From Prinia subflava (taxonomy: Eukaryota > Chordata > Aves > Passeriformes > Cisticolidae), in NCBI RefSeq assembly GCF_021018805.1, contig NC_086251.1, positions 40,246,767 to 40,310,766 of the forward strand: 64,000 nt of DNA, given 5' to 3'. Below, one piece after another: positions 38,101-49,803 of the stretch. Below the pieces are notes generated by a model that saw only the letters and a program-made list of their open reading frames with translations, searched no databases and had not been told where the DNA came from. Within the stretch, counting starts at the first letter, position 1. Every line of letters begins with the position of its first letter. Position numbers and translations under genes: made by a program.

Positions 38101-40149
38101 CTGTGCTGAGGTGCTCGTGCTTTTTTCCTCTGCAGCTTTCTTCCTGGCTGCTTCCCAGGAGGATGTAGGATTCAAAGGCCATCCCTGCCCTTGGCACAGG
38201 CTCCATCCACCCTGTCCTGAGCTGCTTCTGAAGAGAAAGGCCTGAAGGAAGTGCTCACCTTGATGCACTTTTGTGGAGGTTACAAAAGGAGCGCAAGCTG
38301 GAAGACAACGTGTTTTCCACTGCTGTGAAAAGAAACCAAATCCCACTACACTTCAGACAGTGCTGCTCTGAGGTCCTGGCTGAGCAAGGAGCATCTCCAA
38401 GGCAGGGGAGGGATGGAGGGGATGTTCAACCAGTCCAGGGAGTGGGGCTGGCTTGGTCCCCAAGTCCTTGTCCTCACAGCAAGACGGGCATCTGGGGCAC
38501 CTGGTCATGGCACTTCTGGCAACCCAAAGGCCACAGAGTGTGAAACGAGAGAGGGGTGTTTGTGCACAGATCTGGGGAAAGGGGCAGGGAACGGGCTTTC
38601 TGGTGACTGTGTGGGTCTGCCTCTCGGTGTCACTGGCTTAGGATGAAGGCTGGTAGTACTGGGGGGCAACTGAGCCAGGGCATGGGCATCGGGGGAGCAG
38701 GGGAGGAGGGCGATGGTACAGGGTTGCTGAGGCCAGGGTGAGGTGCCTGAGCTGAGGGTGCCAGACAGGACCTGCATTCAGGGACAGACACCTGCAGGCA
38801 TCTGGTGAGGAACTTGGTTACAAACAGATGTCCTAATCATGAATGGAGAAGAGGGAGTTGTTCTGCCATGTCATGGAACTCTTCAGTTATTTATTAACCA
38901 GTTGCAGTTATTTTTTAGAAAACTCTGGCATGCAGAGAAGGACAGCAGGTTATGATTATAGGACATCACTGTTTTATCAAGCCTCCTCCACCCCCATCTC
39001 ACAGAACCCCAAATTCTCCCTTATCAGCCACCAGAGATCTCACTTTGTCTCTGCCCCTCTACACAGACAAAGATCATTGCACTTTCTGCCCTTTGCATCA
39101 CCTCCCACAGCAGTGACCTGCCAGGCTCCCTCCATTCCTTCTCCTTTCTGGGCTAGACATGTTGCCAGGCCAGAACCTGAGGGTATTCCTCCTGTCTCAC
39201 AAATTTCTGATCCTGGGGGATCTGGACCATTACAGAGCTCTGCTGCTGAGCTGAGGGTCCCGGTTGGGAGAGGGACCCCTTCTGTGGGGGGACAGGAGGA
39301 AGGGGGTGAAGAGTCACTTCTTCCACACCCACTGGTAGAGTTTAGTTAACTTTTTTTTTAAGCTAAATCAAATTTCTGGAGCTTGAACCTTCCCTGACTG
39401 CTGTGTCTTGTTGTCTTTTTGCTTCCTTCCCTTCTGCTTAGGCAGCTACAGCAGACGCTGTGAGTCTTTAATCAGTTATTTAGCAGTGATCATGCTCTTC
39501 CTGGGATTTCAATTTCCACATGTTTCCCTTCAGGCTGTTTCCAACTAATTTCTCCATTTGCATAATGCCACCCTTAGGGATGCTCTGGCACACCCCCTTC
39601 TCCCCTGCTCTGACAAGTTCATCAGAGATTCAGGCTATTAGTGGAAAAGACTCTAATTCTGTTGGCCCTTTTGACTGCTCCTTCCCCATGCATCTCCAAT
39701 TAAAAAAAGACAAAGAAGCAGTTTGGGGTTCAGAGGGATGGAATGCCCTTGGGAAGTGGGCTGAAGACTGTTGGACCCCCCACCCTTGGAAGCCCCTGGA
39801 GGGAACCAGCTGGAAGAATTACAAATTCAGAAGCAAAAGCTGCATCTTATTGTAGATTCTAGTCTGGCAGCCCAAATAATTTTGTCTGGACCAGAATCAG
39901 CAGGGACCCCCCCAACCTTGATGATTCTGGGGTACTTGAAGGGGAGAGATGAGGAGGGCTTTAGCTGGGACAACACTGAGCTGGAGGGTGGTAGGTCTGG
40001 TCACCCCTGCTGCAGATGCACCCACAGACATCCCCTCTCCTGAAATAATGTTCTTGCTTGGTTATTTGGAGGGATGGACATCCAGGAAGGCTGAATATAT
40101 GCAGAGAGGGGAATGAAAACCATCACATGGGTGCCAGGTGATTCTGCCC
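32181..40149. other. Intergenic region between VRTN and SYNDIG1L
   Basis: This 8 kb gap lies between two convergent genes. No exon or transposon was recognised. It contains a homeodomain-site cluster (33433-33517) and three perfect octamers ATTTGCAT (34502-34509, 35918-35925, 39556-39563). It is a plausible place for distal enhancers, which is inference. Confidence 0.5.
33433..33517. promoter_or_regulatory. Cluster of homeodomain core sites
   Basis: Within 85 bases there are TAATTG (33433-33438), TAATTA followed by GC (33442-33447), TAATTA (33496-33501) and GATTA (33511-33515). TAATTAGC matches the VSX2/CHX10-type consensus. The cluster has no coding explanation. Enhancer function is a guess from motif density. 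Confidence 0.3.
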
Positions 40150-40155
40150 TTTATT
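40150..40155 (-). terminator. SYNDIG1L: Candidate SYNDIG1L poly(A) signal (AATAAA, minus strand)
   Basis: TTTATT on the plus strand gives AATAAA on the minus strand about 2.05 kb past the SYNDIG1L stop. A second hexamer at 40586-40591 would give a 1.6 kb 3' UTR. No nearer AATAAA was seen by eye. Which one is used is unknown. Confidence 0.4.
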
Positions 40156-41071
40156 GCTCTTCTCTAAGGCCACCTCATCTCTTTTGGACATGCCAGCCCT
40201 TCCCCGCAAATTCTTTCTCTCTGTCAACCATCAGAAGCAAGATTTGCTTATTTCCTCCTGATGTTTGTATTCTTCTGCCCCTCTTCAAGCAGATTTTATG
40301 CTTCTACTACACAGAGATGCTCTGGTCTCTCTCCCTAATTCTTGTCCAACTATACACGGAAAAAAAGGCCTACACCACCATCCTGCTCTCAGTGGTATTT
40401 GCCCACTGTGATCTATGCTGAAATACATCTCCCTCCAAGATACCTGGACACCAGCTAGATTATAACTTCCTTCAGGGACAGCATAAACACCTCCAGGTTT
40501 AAGTGAGTGCGGCACCCTTGTCAGGCTCACCTCTTTGATAGCCAGCTCTATGTTATTATAAACAGAGTCTTTTCTCCTCCTTTTTTTTATTAGTTCTTCC
40601 ATGTTAAAAAACGTAATGGGAACCTTCAGACCAGCTTCTGTACAGATCTCTGATGCGCTTCTCTCTGTTATGGCTCAAGTACAATGGCAATCTCAGACAT
40701 TAACATGCTTCTTTAGGATGGAATGTACATTTGAATGGCACCCAGCTGGAGGAACATGCTGCATCTCGTGCAAAGCTGGCTGCAGCTTGCCCAGAAACTC
40801 TGGGAAAGGGGTGAGGGATGCCCAGAGTCTGTCTGCAGTCTCCTGCACATGGGAAAAGAGGCAACAGGGGAGCCAGAGAGAGGAAGGATGGTCAAAGGTG
40901 GATGCTGGAGAGTGGGGGGTGAGGCATAACTTCTTAACACCAGCCCTTTGGGCAACCACTGCCTTCATACCCACCTCTGAAGCATTTAATGTGTTGCTGA
41001 CAATATACAAATAGGCAAAAGTAAGATGTATGGGGAGGATGGTTGGTATTTCCTTGTTACTAGAGGCTTTT

Positions 41072-41150
41072 GGATGGATGGATGGATGGATGGATGGATG
41101 GATGGATGGATGGATGGATGGATGGATGGATGGATGGATGGATGGATGGA
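41072..41150. repeat. (GGAT)n microsatellite, about 20 units
   Basis: An uninterrupted tetranucleotide repeat of 79 bases. If the SYNDIG1L mRNA ends near 40150 or 40586, it is transcribed as (ATCC)n in the 3' UTR. The Met-Asp-Gly-Trp repeats in overlapping frames are a by-product, not protein. Such a pure array is likely to vary in length between individuals. Confidence 0.98.
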
Positions 41151-42208
41151 GATACCTCTCTCCAAGGCATGGGAAGGAGTGTGTTGAGGTCTCAGGCTCC
41201 TTCCACGTCTCTTCCTTCTCTGGATCTCATGCCCTCACAAACAGCACTCCCACCCCAGATTCTGCAGGTTTTGCCAGCCTTTTCTTTCCATCCCCTTTGT
41301 GTGCAGGGCCCTGCCCTAGTACAAGGAGTGGAATCCTTCAGGCCAGCACCCTTCCCGGGACACTTCTTAGGTAGAGATTTCCATTACAAATCTTTTGAGG
41401 GCCCAGCACTCTGGGATGGCAACCTTATGAGGCCTCTGACTTGGGATCATCATGGCAGTCACTATTAACACAGAGAAAACCTTGCTGTCTTTACCAGCTT
41501 GTGCCAACAAAGGGAGAGATGGTGGAACCACCAGCCTGCCTTCGTCCTTGTTTCTGATTTGGGATAAACCAGCAACTGGGATATTCTCCTGTGGATCAGG
41601 GGTCTGCCTGCAGAGGGATGCAGAGAGCATGCCTCTTGGTCTTGTCCATGGTCTGTCCTCCTACTTCACTGCAGCTGAGGGGTCAGGCCACCCCACGGCA
41701 CTAAAGTGAGAATGTTGTCCCCATCACAGGAGTCTGGAGACCCCACCAGGACTCTGGCCTCCCAGAAGATGCAGCAGTCATTCCCTGGCACCATATTCCC
41801 TCTTCTCCCTGTGTGTACCCTTCATGGGCCAAGCCTGGGCAAGTGACAGATCTCCCAGCTGCGGGGCTGAGAAGGGAAGCTGTAGCCCCAGATCGAGGTG
41901 GCTGCACCAGCCCAGCAGCAGCATGCGGTTTCTCTCCTGCACATCTTCCACCAGGCAAATGTGCTCCTCCTTGTCCCAGCAGCCAGGCTGGTGCTCAGTT
42001 CCCTGTTGCTAGATGGTCGCACACCACAGCCTCAGGGAGAACGGGGTTCTACTGTTTGTCTGAAAGAGGAAGAAACTTGCACAGGACATCCATGCTGGGG
42101 CCCTGCTGTGCAAGCAGCCCTTGCAGGCACTGGTGCTCCGTGCTCCACAGGAAAGCTCAGTCCCAGAAGGGTCAGCAGCCAGGGATGGCAGTGACATGCA
42201 GGTGGCAG

Positions 42209-45200
42209 CTACACGTGGCCCCCTTTGGAGAGATAAGCAATCAGTGCTACCACCACCCCGATGTACACTCCTGTGCCAATGGTTATGGAGAGCGCGGCAA
42301 GGAAGAGGGCTCGGCGGGAAGCTGAACTGGCCAGATGAAAATCTCCTTTGGAGACAGCCTTGCTGGTCTGGAAGGAGAAGAAATGCTTGTTGCTCACAGC
42401 TGTACCAACCTGGCCTTTCACTAGCATGCAGTTGTTTCATTACTGAGTCAGTGCTTTTTGTCTGGCCACTGCACCCCGTGGAGGCTGGGAACAGACAACA
42501 AGGTACCTGTCTGTCAGTCTGGGAGGGCTCAGAACAGCAGTGCCACCTGCACACATTTCCCTGTGGATTTTGCCTCCAAGGGAAGCAAGGGCTTCAGCTT
42601 GTTGTCTGAAAGTACCCATCAAAGCACACAGCCAGAGCTGTGAGTGGGTGGCTGGACCCTTGTAAAACCTCAGTGCATGGGGTGATGGCTGTGTGGCACT
42701 GACCACCCTATACAGAAATGTAACAAGAACTGCCTGGGCTCAGGGAGCTGACTCTTGATGGCATGGTCTCTTGGTCCAGCTGTGCTGCCACCTGATTTTT
42801 GCTGCATGGGGTTTTCAGCTGAAGCCTATTTGCTGTTGAAGAGCTGATGAAACGAGCAGTGGAGACAGATCCTCTTCCCTCTGGAAAAGGATGGCAACTT
42901 CCAGCTTCTTTGAGTGCTCAGGACATATTCCAAGCTGCTCTAGTTATTACCTGCTACTTGAGTTCAAGTTGCCAGGTGAGCATCAATGCATTCAATGTGC
43001 AAAGACATCAAACAAAGGTATGGTCCTTGCCTCAGTGAATGATTAAAGGGGGTAGTTATAGAGCGTGGAGCTAGATATAAAGTACCCCACCTACATCATC
43101 ACGTGGAGAGTGCACTGTCCTGTCTTGTACTTGTAATATGTGCAAAATGTGAGATCAACTGCTCCTTGGAGTCCTAATCAATTAATGCTTCCCCTGCATC
43201 TCTCCAGCTCTGTGCCAGGCACTCATGTAATATATTTTTCCACTTGTGTTCCTATCCTCTTGATTTAACTTCTTAATGCCTACCCCCCATCTATTCTTGG
43301 TACAGCAGCATCTGTGCAAATGTGGAGTAAATCCCCTGGCTCTGCATGAATTATTCTGGGTCAACAGCGAGGTAAGTGAGCCCAGGCTCCGGGCTAAGCC
43401 CTCAAGGACACAGCAGCTCCTCTGAGCTGCTGCAGCCTGAGGGCCATTTCCTCTCCAGCCTCTGCCAGCCTGGCACTGGCTCCCACAGGTTAGGCAATGT
43501 GCATCAGAAACAACTGCAAGGGAGGAGCAGTGGTGTGACATGGACACCCAGCTCCCCTTTGTGTCCAGCCTCCAGGGCAGCCTGGCTCCTGTGGGATGAG
43601 TGTCATGGTGTAGAACTTCACATTACTGGAGAATGGGAGGACGGGTGGGAAAATGCCATTTTCCTGGACCTGGATGGAGAGTGAGAAGTTGGGCAAGGGG
43701 CCAAGAGAAGCCCCAATTCCCTAAATAGCAGCCAGAAAACCCAAAGGAAAGGGAAAGATAAGGATGCAGTCCTGACCTCCAGTAACCCACACCAGAACTG
43801 GAAGGGTTCCCACCCCACAGCAATTGTGGAGACATCCAGGAGCACCCTTTGTCTCAACCTTCAGAGTTATGGCCATGGCACAGAGATGAGTCTTAGATTC
43901 AGAAAGGTGTTGGTCACCTCCATGGGTTGCTGTGGTTTTCAGGGCCCTTGCTTTAGCACTTGGCACATGCAGGCAAGCAAAGTGATTCCTTACCCCTTGG
44001 GAGAAGTAGAAGGCAGCAATCCCCAGGGGCCAGAAGCAGCACAGCATGGAGAAAAGGGCCAAGCCCAAGTGGTCCCGAGGGGGAAGCATCAGGAAATGAT
44101 CCTCGCTTTCGCTGTCGCTGGAGGAGTCGCTCTGCAAAGCCAGATGGATTCAGCACATGCCCACCTCCCCGTGCCACTCCGCAGGCTGCATCTCAGCACC
44201 TCGCCTCCCAGCTCCCACTCTCTCCTGATCCTGTCACATATTCTCATACAATTCCGACTGGCAAATTCAAGGAGTAAATTTCAAAAATATTTTAGACTCT
44301 TCGGCATGGTTTGATGAGGAAGAACGTAGCTCAACAAATTCAAGAGTGTAATGGATTCTCGGCTCCCTGCCAGAGCAAATGCTGGGGGTCTGGGATTTCC
44401 CTGCATTAGAGAGAGTCCTAAACTGAAATATCTTCAGCTTTGGCAGAACTGACTGTTTGTCAGCTTAAACAAACTTAAACAAAGTGACTTATCCCCATTA
44501 GAGACTGAGAGATCAATATCCTGCTAGACTAATTTAGGAAGTGAGGGAAAGCATTTGAAGTGGAGCCTACACTGGAAGGGCAGCCTGCCCTGTCCCCTTA
44601 GTGAGCCACTGCTGAGTGGCTGTGGTGAGCCCTCTTGCCTTTGGGCACCGCTGGGCCAGCCTCAGACCACCCTGCAAATGATGTGTCTTGGTGAGGAGGG
44701 GATGCAGAGGTGGGGACATCCCTGCTGCCATCTGAACAGGCTGCATCACCAACACCAGAACAAGCAGAGCTATGCTGGGTCATCAGGCATCAGCTCCAGT
44801 GAGCTCTGGGACCCTCTCCCACCTGTCAAGATCCGGGATGATTTTTCCCAGCTTTAGCACCACTGTGCAAGCCAGAGTGGGGCACAGCACAGCAACGAGG
44901 CTCTTTGTCAGCTCCCATTCTTCCTGTGCAGGATTCATCCTGTCTTTATATATATAAAGCTTTCCCTGAGCTGCTGCCATCACGCATGTGAATTTTGATG
45001 TTATGCAAGAATTGCAGTTTCTCTTTAGCTCGAGTGCCACAGCAGCGGCAGGCTGCCCTTGTCAAAGCATTCCCATTTCCCAAGGGTCCCGCAGAGACCC
45101 ACCTCCCTTTTGCTCCCAGCAGCAGGCAGCCAGGCTGCTCTTAGGGAAGCTGACCTCTTTTTGAGGTCAGCAGTGAGGAAAAAGGAGGAGAAATTATAAG

Positions 45201-45795
45201 GAGACAGAAGAACCTGGGTGCATAGGGAGGCTGGTGAGGCAGGAGATGGAAGGATTTGGAGGGGAGTTCTGGCTAAAGAAGGGAGAATTAATTATCAAGA
45301 ATTTGAGCCAATGTCCAGAAAGAATGGCCACAGGAGTTTAGTGCTATCCCACCTGTCCAAGCTCACCTCATACTCCTGGAGCTCCTCTTCTTCCACCTCA
45401 TAGGAAACAGTTTGGATGCGGATGTCACTCTCTACCAGGCAGGACCCTTGTGCCTCATGCCCTTCAGGACCTTCAGATGGAGACTCTTTGCTTTCTGTAA
45501 AAGTGGTCTCACAGCTTTCCATCTTGCTGTCCTTGGCCTTGAGAGCAGTCTCATCCTTCACAAGGATGAAACTGGGGCCATACAAAGCTTCAACAGCCAG
45601 CTGCAGGGAACTGGCATCCAGCAGCTGGTGAGTCCTGGCACCGCCAGTGTTTTGGAATATGTAGGAATACAGTTTTCCTTGGCAGCGATGGCTGGGGTAG
45701 TCCTGGCTGTGATGCTGGTGGTAAGAATAGCTGCTGCGAAGGTGGCCATTGGATTTGGCCAGGAGTGGGTTTTGGAGCTCACGCACGCTTTCCAT
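42209..45795 (-). CDS. SYNDIG1L: SYNDIG1-like (capucin), dispanin-family membrane protein (complete, three coding exons)
   Basis: SYNDIG1L is a paralogue of the AMPA-receptor partner SYNDIG1, enriched in striatum and reported at the Golgi in mammals. Coding exons are 45795-45367 (143 codons), 44131-43994 (46) and 42367-42209 (52 plus TAG), all phase 0 with GT-AG borders; 241 residues against 238 in human. The start [12 protein letters not shown] matches the capucin N terminus. Other marks are [20 protein letters not shown] (56-75), SCETTFTE (94-101), an acidic stretch (134-154), and the CD225/dispanin domain with hydrophobic segments at about 166-187 ([20 protein letters not shown] begins there) and 209-235, the second followed by the short tail SKGGHV. 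The coding start lies in an exon whose acceptor is at 45826-45827, leaving 30 bases of 5' UTR. VRTN faces it tail-to-tail. The sequence fits SYNDIG1L rather than SYNDIG1. Confidence 0.96.
42368..45366 (-). other. SYNDIG1L coding-region introns
   Basis: The introns at 42368-43993 and 44132-45366 contain no further recognisable exon. A perfect 16-base AT palindrome CTTTATATATATAAAG stands at 44944-44959. The long open frame at 45412-46050 on the plus strand is antisense to coding exon 1 and its acceptor region. Confidence 0.6.
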
Positions 45796-48700
45796 GCTGC
45801 CGGCAGTGGCGGTGGTGGGGAGATCCTGCAGGAGCAGAGGGGGTGGGAGGGAGCAGGCTGTTATTTCAGCAAGGAGAGGGCGCAGAAAAGCCTCTCACCC
45901 GTGCACAACCAATGTCGAGAGGCTAGCAGGAACAGAAAAATTAGACAATACTGGAGAAAACACGACCCCTCCCCACCTCTGCACAGCTCGAATGCTATCT
46001 GCCCAGGTGGTAGCAAGATAAGGGTGCAGCCCTGCAGTGAGGTTATCTGATTCAGGCTGGATTAACGTGAGGACTTGCTGTATCTATAATGCATCTTAAG
46101 TTGGCCATGTGCAGCCTGACAGGAAAGGACCTGCTGCATCTTTTCTGCCGGTTCATAATGTGTGCTGTGGCAAAGACTGACAGCACAGAAGTAGATAAGA
46201 GACTGACAATTACTCGAGGAGCCTCCCTGAATTCCCATGGCGAATTGTATTTCTCTGGACATTACACATACACCTAACTGGCTTTCAGGTGCATGGGAAG
46301 TTCTCTAGGACTCATCCAAGGCTGAGCTGGGGCTGGGGCAAATGCAGTGAGCCACCAAGGGAAGCCAGGGGGCTGCTTGTGAGGACATGGAGGTGGTGTT
46401 TAGGCTGGGTGGGAGTGTTGGGTGCTCATCCAGCTGTGAGGAGAAACAGAAAGAGGTGGAGATTAAAGGGGAGACTCCATGAGGTTTGGTCCACTTTGAA
46501 ATGATGACATTTTAAGTAAATGATTCATCACATCAAAGTGCTGTTTAAACCAGCTCCATCCCTGGGTACAGTGGCAGCCAGACAGCCTTGGCTCTGGGCC
46601 ACCAGCTTCAGAAACTGCTGAGTCCAAATGAGATCCTCAGCTACAAATGTCAACATGGGTTTCTTCCTTAGGGAAATTCACCTCCCTCTCCCTTCCTCCA
46701 TTTCAGAGTGCTGAAACCTTGTACTGCTCTCATTTTTTTTTTCCCAGGAAAATTTTTCAGATGAAATATTTCCATCCCTTTCCTTCAAAGAAGCATTTGG
46801 CTTCTTGGAACAAGGAGAAGTACAGTGAAATATCAGCATTCTCAGGAGAGACAAACAATTACTTTGCCCTCTTCACTGCCTGAGCCCCAGGTTTTACAGT
46901 CTCTTTAGCATTTCCCCAGGTCCCAGACCATGCCACCTTATTGCCTTGCAACCTCAAATGTTCCTGTCCTCCTCAGAGACCTTGGACTCCTCTGCAGGAT
47001 GCTGTGTAGCAGGGTCACACTTCCTCCTGCTGTAGGAATCCCTGAGGTGCACTTGGTTTTCTGATAGACAGCATATCACCTTGGCTTCAAATCTCAAGAA
47101 GGAAATATAAATAGAGAAACTGAAGACTTTAGAGAGTGAAAAACCCAAGTGGTCCCGTTTCCTTGGCCAAATGCTAACACATCATGCAGGTTTGGGACCC
47201 GTGCATGGCTTTAAATGGACCTCTCAATTGGCTTTGTTTGGGCAGTAGTCATCAAATTTTGGAAATCTGCTCAGGAAAATGGAACTGTTCAAAAGCCCTC
47301 TCATGCTGCTAAAACACTGTGCATTTTGGTGAATGCCCTTCACTTCTCCCTTCCCAAAACCATTCCCTGCCTTCTGCAGTCTCCCACCTTACTTATAAAG
47401 CCAGTAATGGCTCGTGCAGCAGATGGCCATTAAGTATTTTCAAAATATTTAAGGGAGATGCATATTTGTAGCAAAGATGGTTTTATTTTCTGCACGGACA
47501 CAGAGAAGCTCAAAGCTACATCCCAGTTTTCAGGCAAGGAAACCATGATCCTCTTCTTTGCTTACCTTAACATGCAAATTAGATTGCTAATAAAATAACT
47601 TAATTTTTAACAAAACACTAAGGAGAGACAGTCACCAAGTGTCATTTGATAGCAGCAGCCAAAGCAGGAACCCAGTGCTAGAGAGAGAAAATGGACAGTT
47701 TTAGTACAGCATCCACGCCTTATCTCAAGAAATGATTCTGGCAGCAAGCTAGGGTAGGAAGGAATGGGATCTTGCTGAGGACTGCTGAAGGGAGTCACTT
47801 CCAAATGTGTTGAGAAACACCAGCAGACAGACTGCGGGCAGGCTGCTGGCCACTGGGGGCAGGTGCTGCCTGTGTGGGAGTTGCTGTGCTTCTCACTTTG
47901 GGTCCTCAGCCACAGGCTGGAGAAGGAGCAGAGCTGCTCAGAAAAGCCATACGTTCACAGCAGCAAGTGCTGGGAAACACAGCGTGGGAGGGGGAAGGAA
48001 GGGAAAGGAGCTGGGAGGAATTGGAAACCTAAAAGGCAGTTTGGGAGGTGCCAGGGAGCCAGTGTGGGAGGAGTGCCTCTATGCAGCTGGGCTGCTGCTG
48101 GACATGGACTCGGTTGAGTCCCAAAGGATGCTAGGAGGGCTGGTGGGAGATGTCTCACTGACCTGGGCTGTGGGGAAGAGGCAGCGAGGGCTTGCAGGCA
48201 GCAAACTTCCTAGGGTGGACATACCTTGGAAGAGTAACAGTGTGAGTAGCAAAAGAAATCACTGGGAAAAACTCCAGAAGTATGGAGAAGTCTGTGAATG
48301 TGGGCTGGGCAGGGCTGAGGCTTCATCCCAGGGAACTGAGGTGAGCTCAAACGTCTCTGGTCCCTCAAACTGTGCTGGAGCTGTCCTTAGAGCAGAGCCA
48401 GGATCTTGGAGCTCCTGCACAAAGCATGAATAGGGCAGAGCTATAGCTAGAAGGATTTAGCCTGGGCTAGTACTATACCCTCTGGAATTATAAAAGATTT
48501 ACCTGTACTAAAGTCTCTTTTCCTCGCTGCCTTCCACTCTTGGGAGCTGGGGCTGATGCTTTCCCTTGGAGACTGCAGGGACAAGGGCAAAAGTGCAGAA
48601 GAAAATCTCACTATGCTTCAGATAAATAAGCACAGGAGCCACCAACTGCAGCCTTCATGCCCATTCCTGGCATTTGTCAGCAGTGGGGAGGGGACAATGA

Positions 48701-49753
48701 GGGCCAGTGTCACAACATGCTTACAGCACGGAAAAGCAGCCAGGCTGAAACCTTCCTCTCCAATAATGGTGAAGATGTGAAAGAGTCCCAGTACCAGAGG
48801 GATTAGAAATGCTCCCCATGCCTCAGTCGCCAAGATCAGCACATCAGCACATCACATAGAGACCACGTACTGCATGGTCTGGGCTTGCAGATGGAGACAT
48901 AGGCCACCACCAAGCCTCTGGAGATGACATTAGAGAGGGAATTGCAGAGAGAGTGAGGACCAGTCCTGCATGCACTTGCACAGGGAAGGAGAGACTCACA
49001 CCATCCCTGCAATTGTCCCCAAACCCCATTTGGGTTGTCTGAATCCTACAGGGAATTTAGCCACGCAGGGACTTAAAAAAGGAAGGCTGGTAATAAAATA
49101 GGCCTGGTGATAAAGAAAGTCTGTTAATAACCAAGGCTGGGGAAAGAGGAATGAAGTCAGAAGATGAAAGAAAGAAAGCAGGAAAAGCCAAATTTGTCAA
49201 AGAGTGGCCATTCTCTGTCCCGATTACCAGCAAGACTGGGTAGCACACATATCCATCAGCCCCATGTGGCTGGTCTGGGCAGTAGTGGCAGCAGGTAACG
49301 CATGGGGAGGATGCACACACACAGACGTGCTGCTAGGTGCACAGGGAGGATGTGCACATACAAGCACAACTTGGGCACACCTGGGAGGAGCAGACTGCGG
49401 TGCCTTGGTTGATCTGCACCATTGCTGCAGCTCTACTGCTGCCTGACAGCTGCTGGCTCCCTACCGAGCTGCCTCCCCTGTGCACGGCTGCTCCTGTAAC
49501 CAGCTGGCTGAGCAGGGCCCCCACACTCCCCAGCCCTGTTGCAGCAGTCCCCAGCAGAGTGAGAAATGCACAGCTGTGTTGTGTACTCTCAGCTTCTTAA
49601 GGCAAGTACTGAGTAAAAGTAGCCAAAATAAGGCATAAAAATAAAGAGGTAGCAAATTCAGCTTTGTGTTTCACAGATCTCACCTCCACACCACATCCCC
49701 TGAGGCAGTTCTCAGAGGGACCCTTGGCACAGATGCCGGCTATGATAAGCCAG

Positions 49754-49803
49754 TTAATGATGAATTAAGCAGCTGTTCCAGGAATCGATCATCATTTAAT
49801 TGC
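49754..49803. promoter_or_regulatory. AT-rich inverted motif pair flanking an E-box
   Basis: TTAATGATGA (49754-49763) and TCATCATTTAA (49790-49800) form an imperfect inverted pair. Between them lie AATTAA, an E-box CAGCTG (49769-49774) and ATCGAT. TAATGA and AATTAA are POU4/homeodomain-type cores. It looks like a compact enhancer module in the SYNDIG1L intron; function is inferred. Confidence 0.3.

Noticed and set aside
41030..41468. Proteins with Met-Asp-Gly-Trp repeats
   Set aside because: Translation of the GGAT microsatellite only.
45412..46050. Plus-strand open frame of 212 codons
   Set aside because: It is antisense to SYNDIG1L coding exon 1 and the adjacent splice acceptor.
47807..48433. 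Plus-strand open frame of 208 codons
   Set aside because: No domain, signal peptide or splice context; composition is like that of the surrounding intron.
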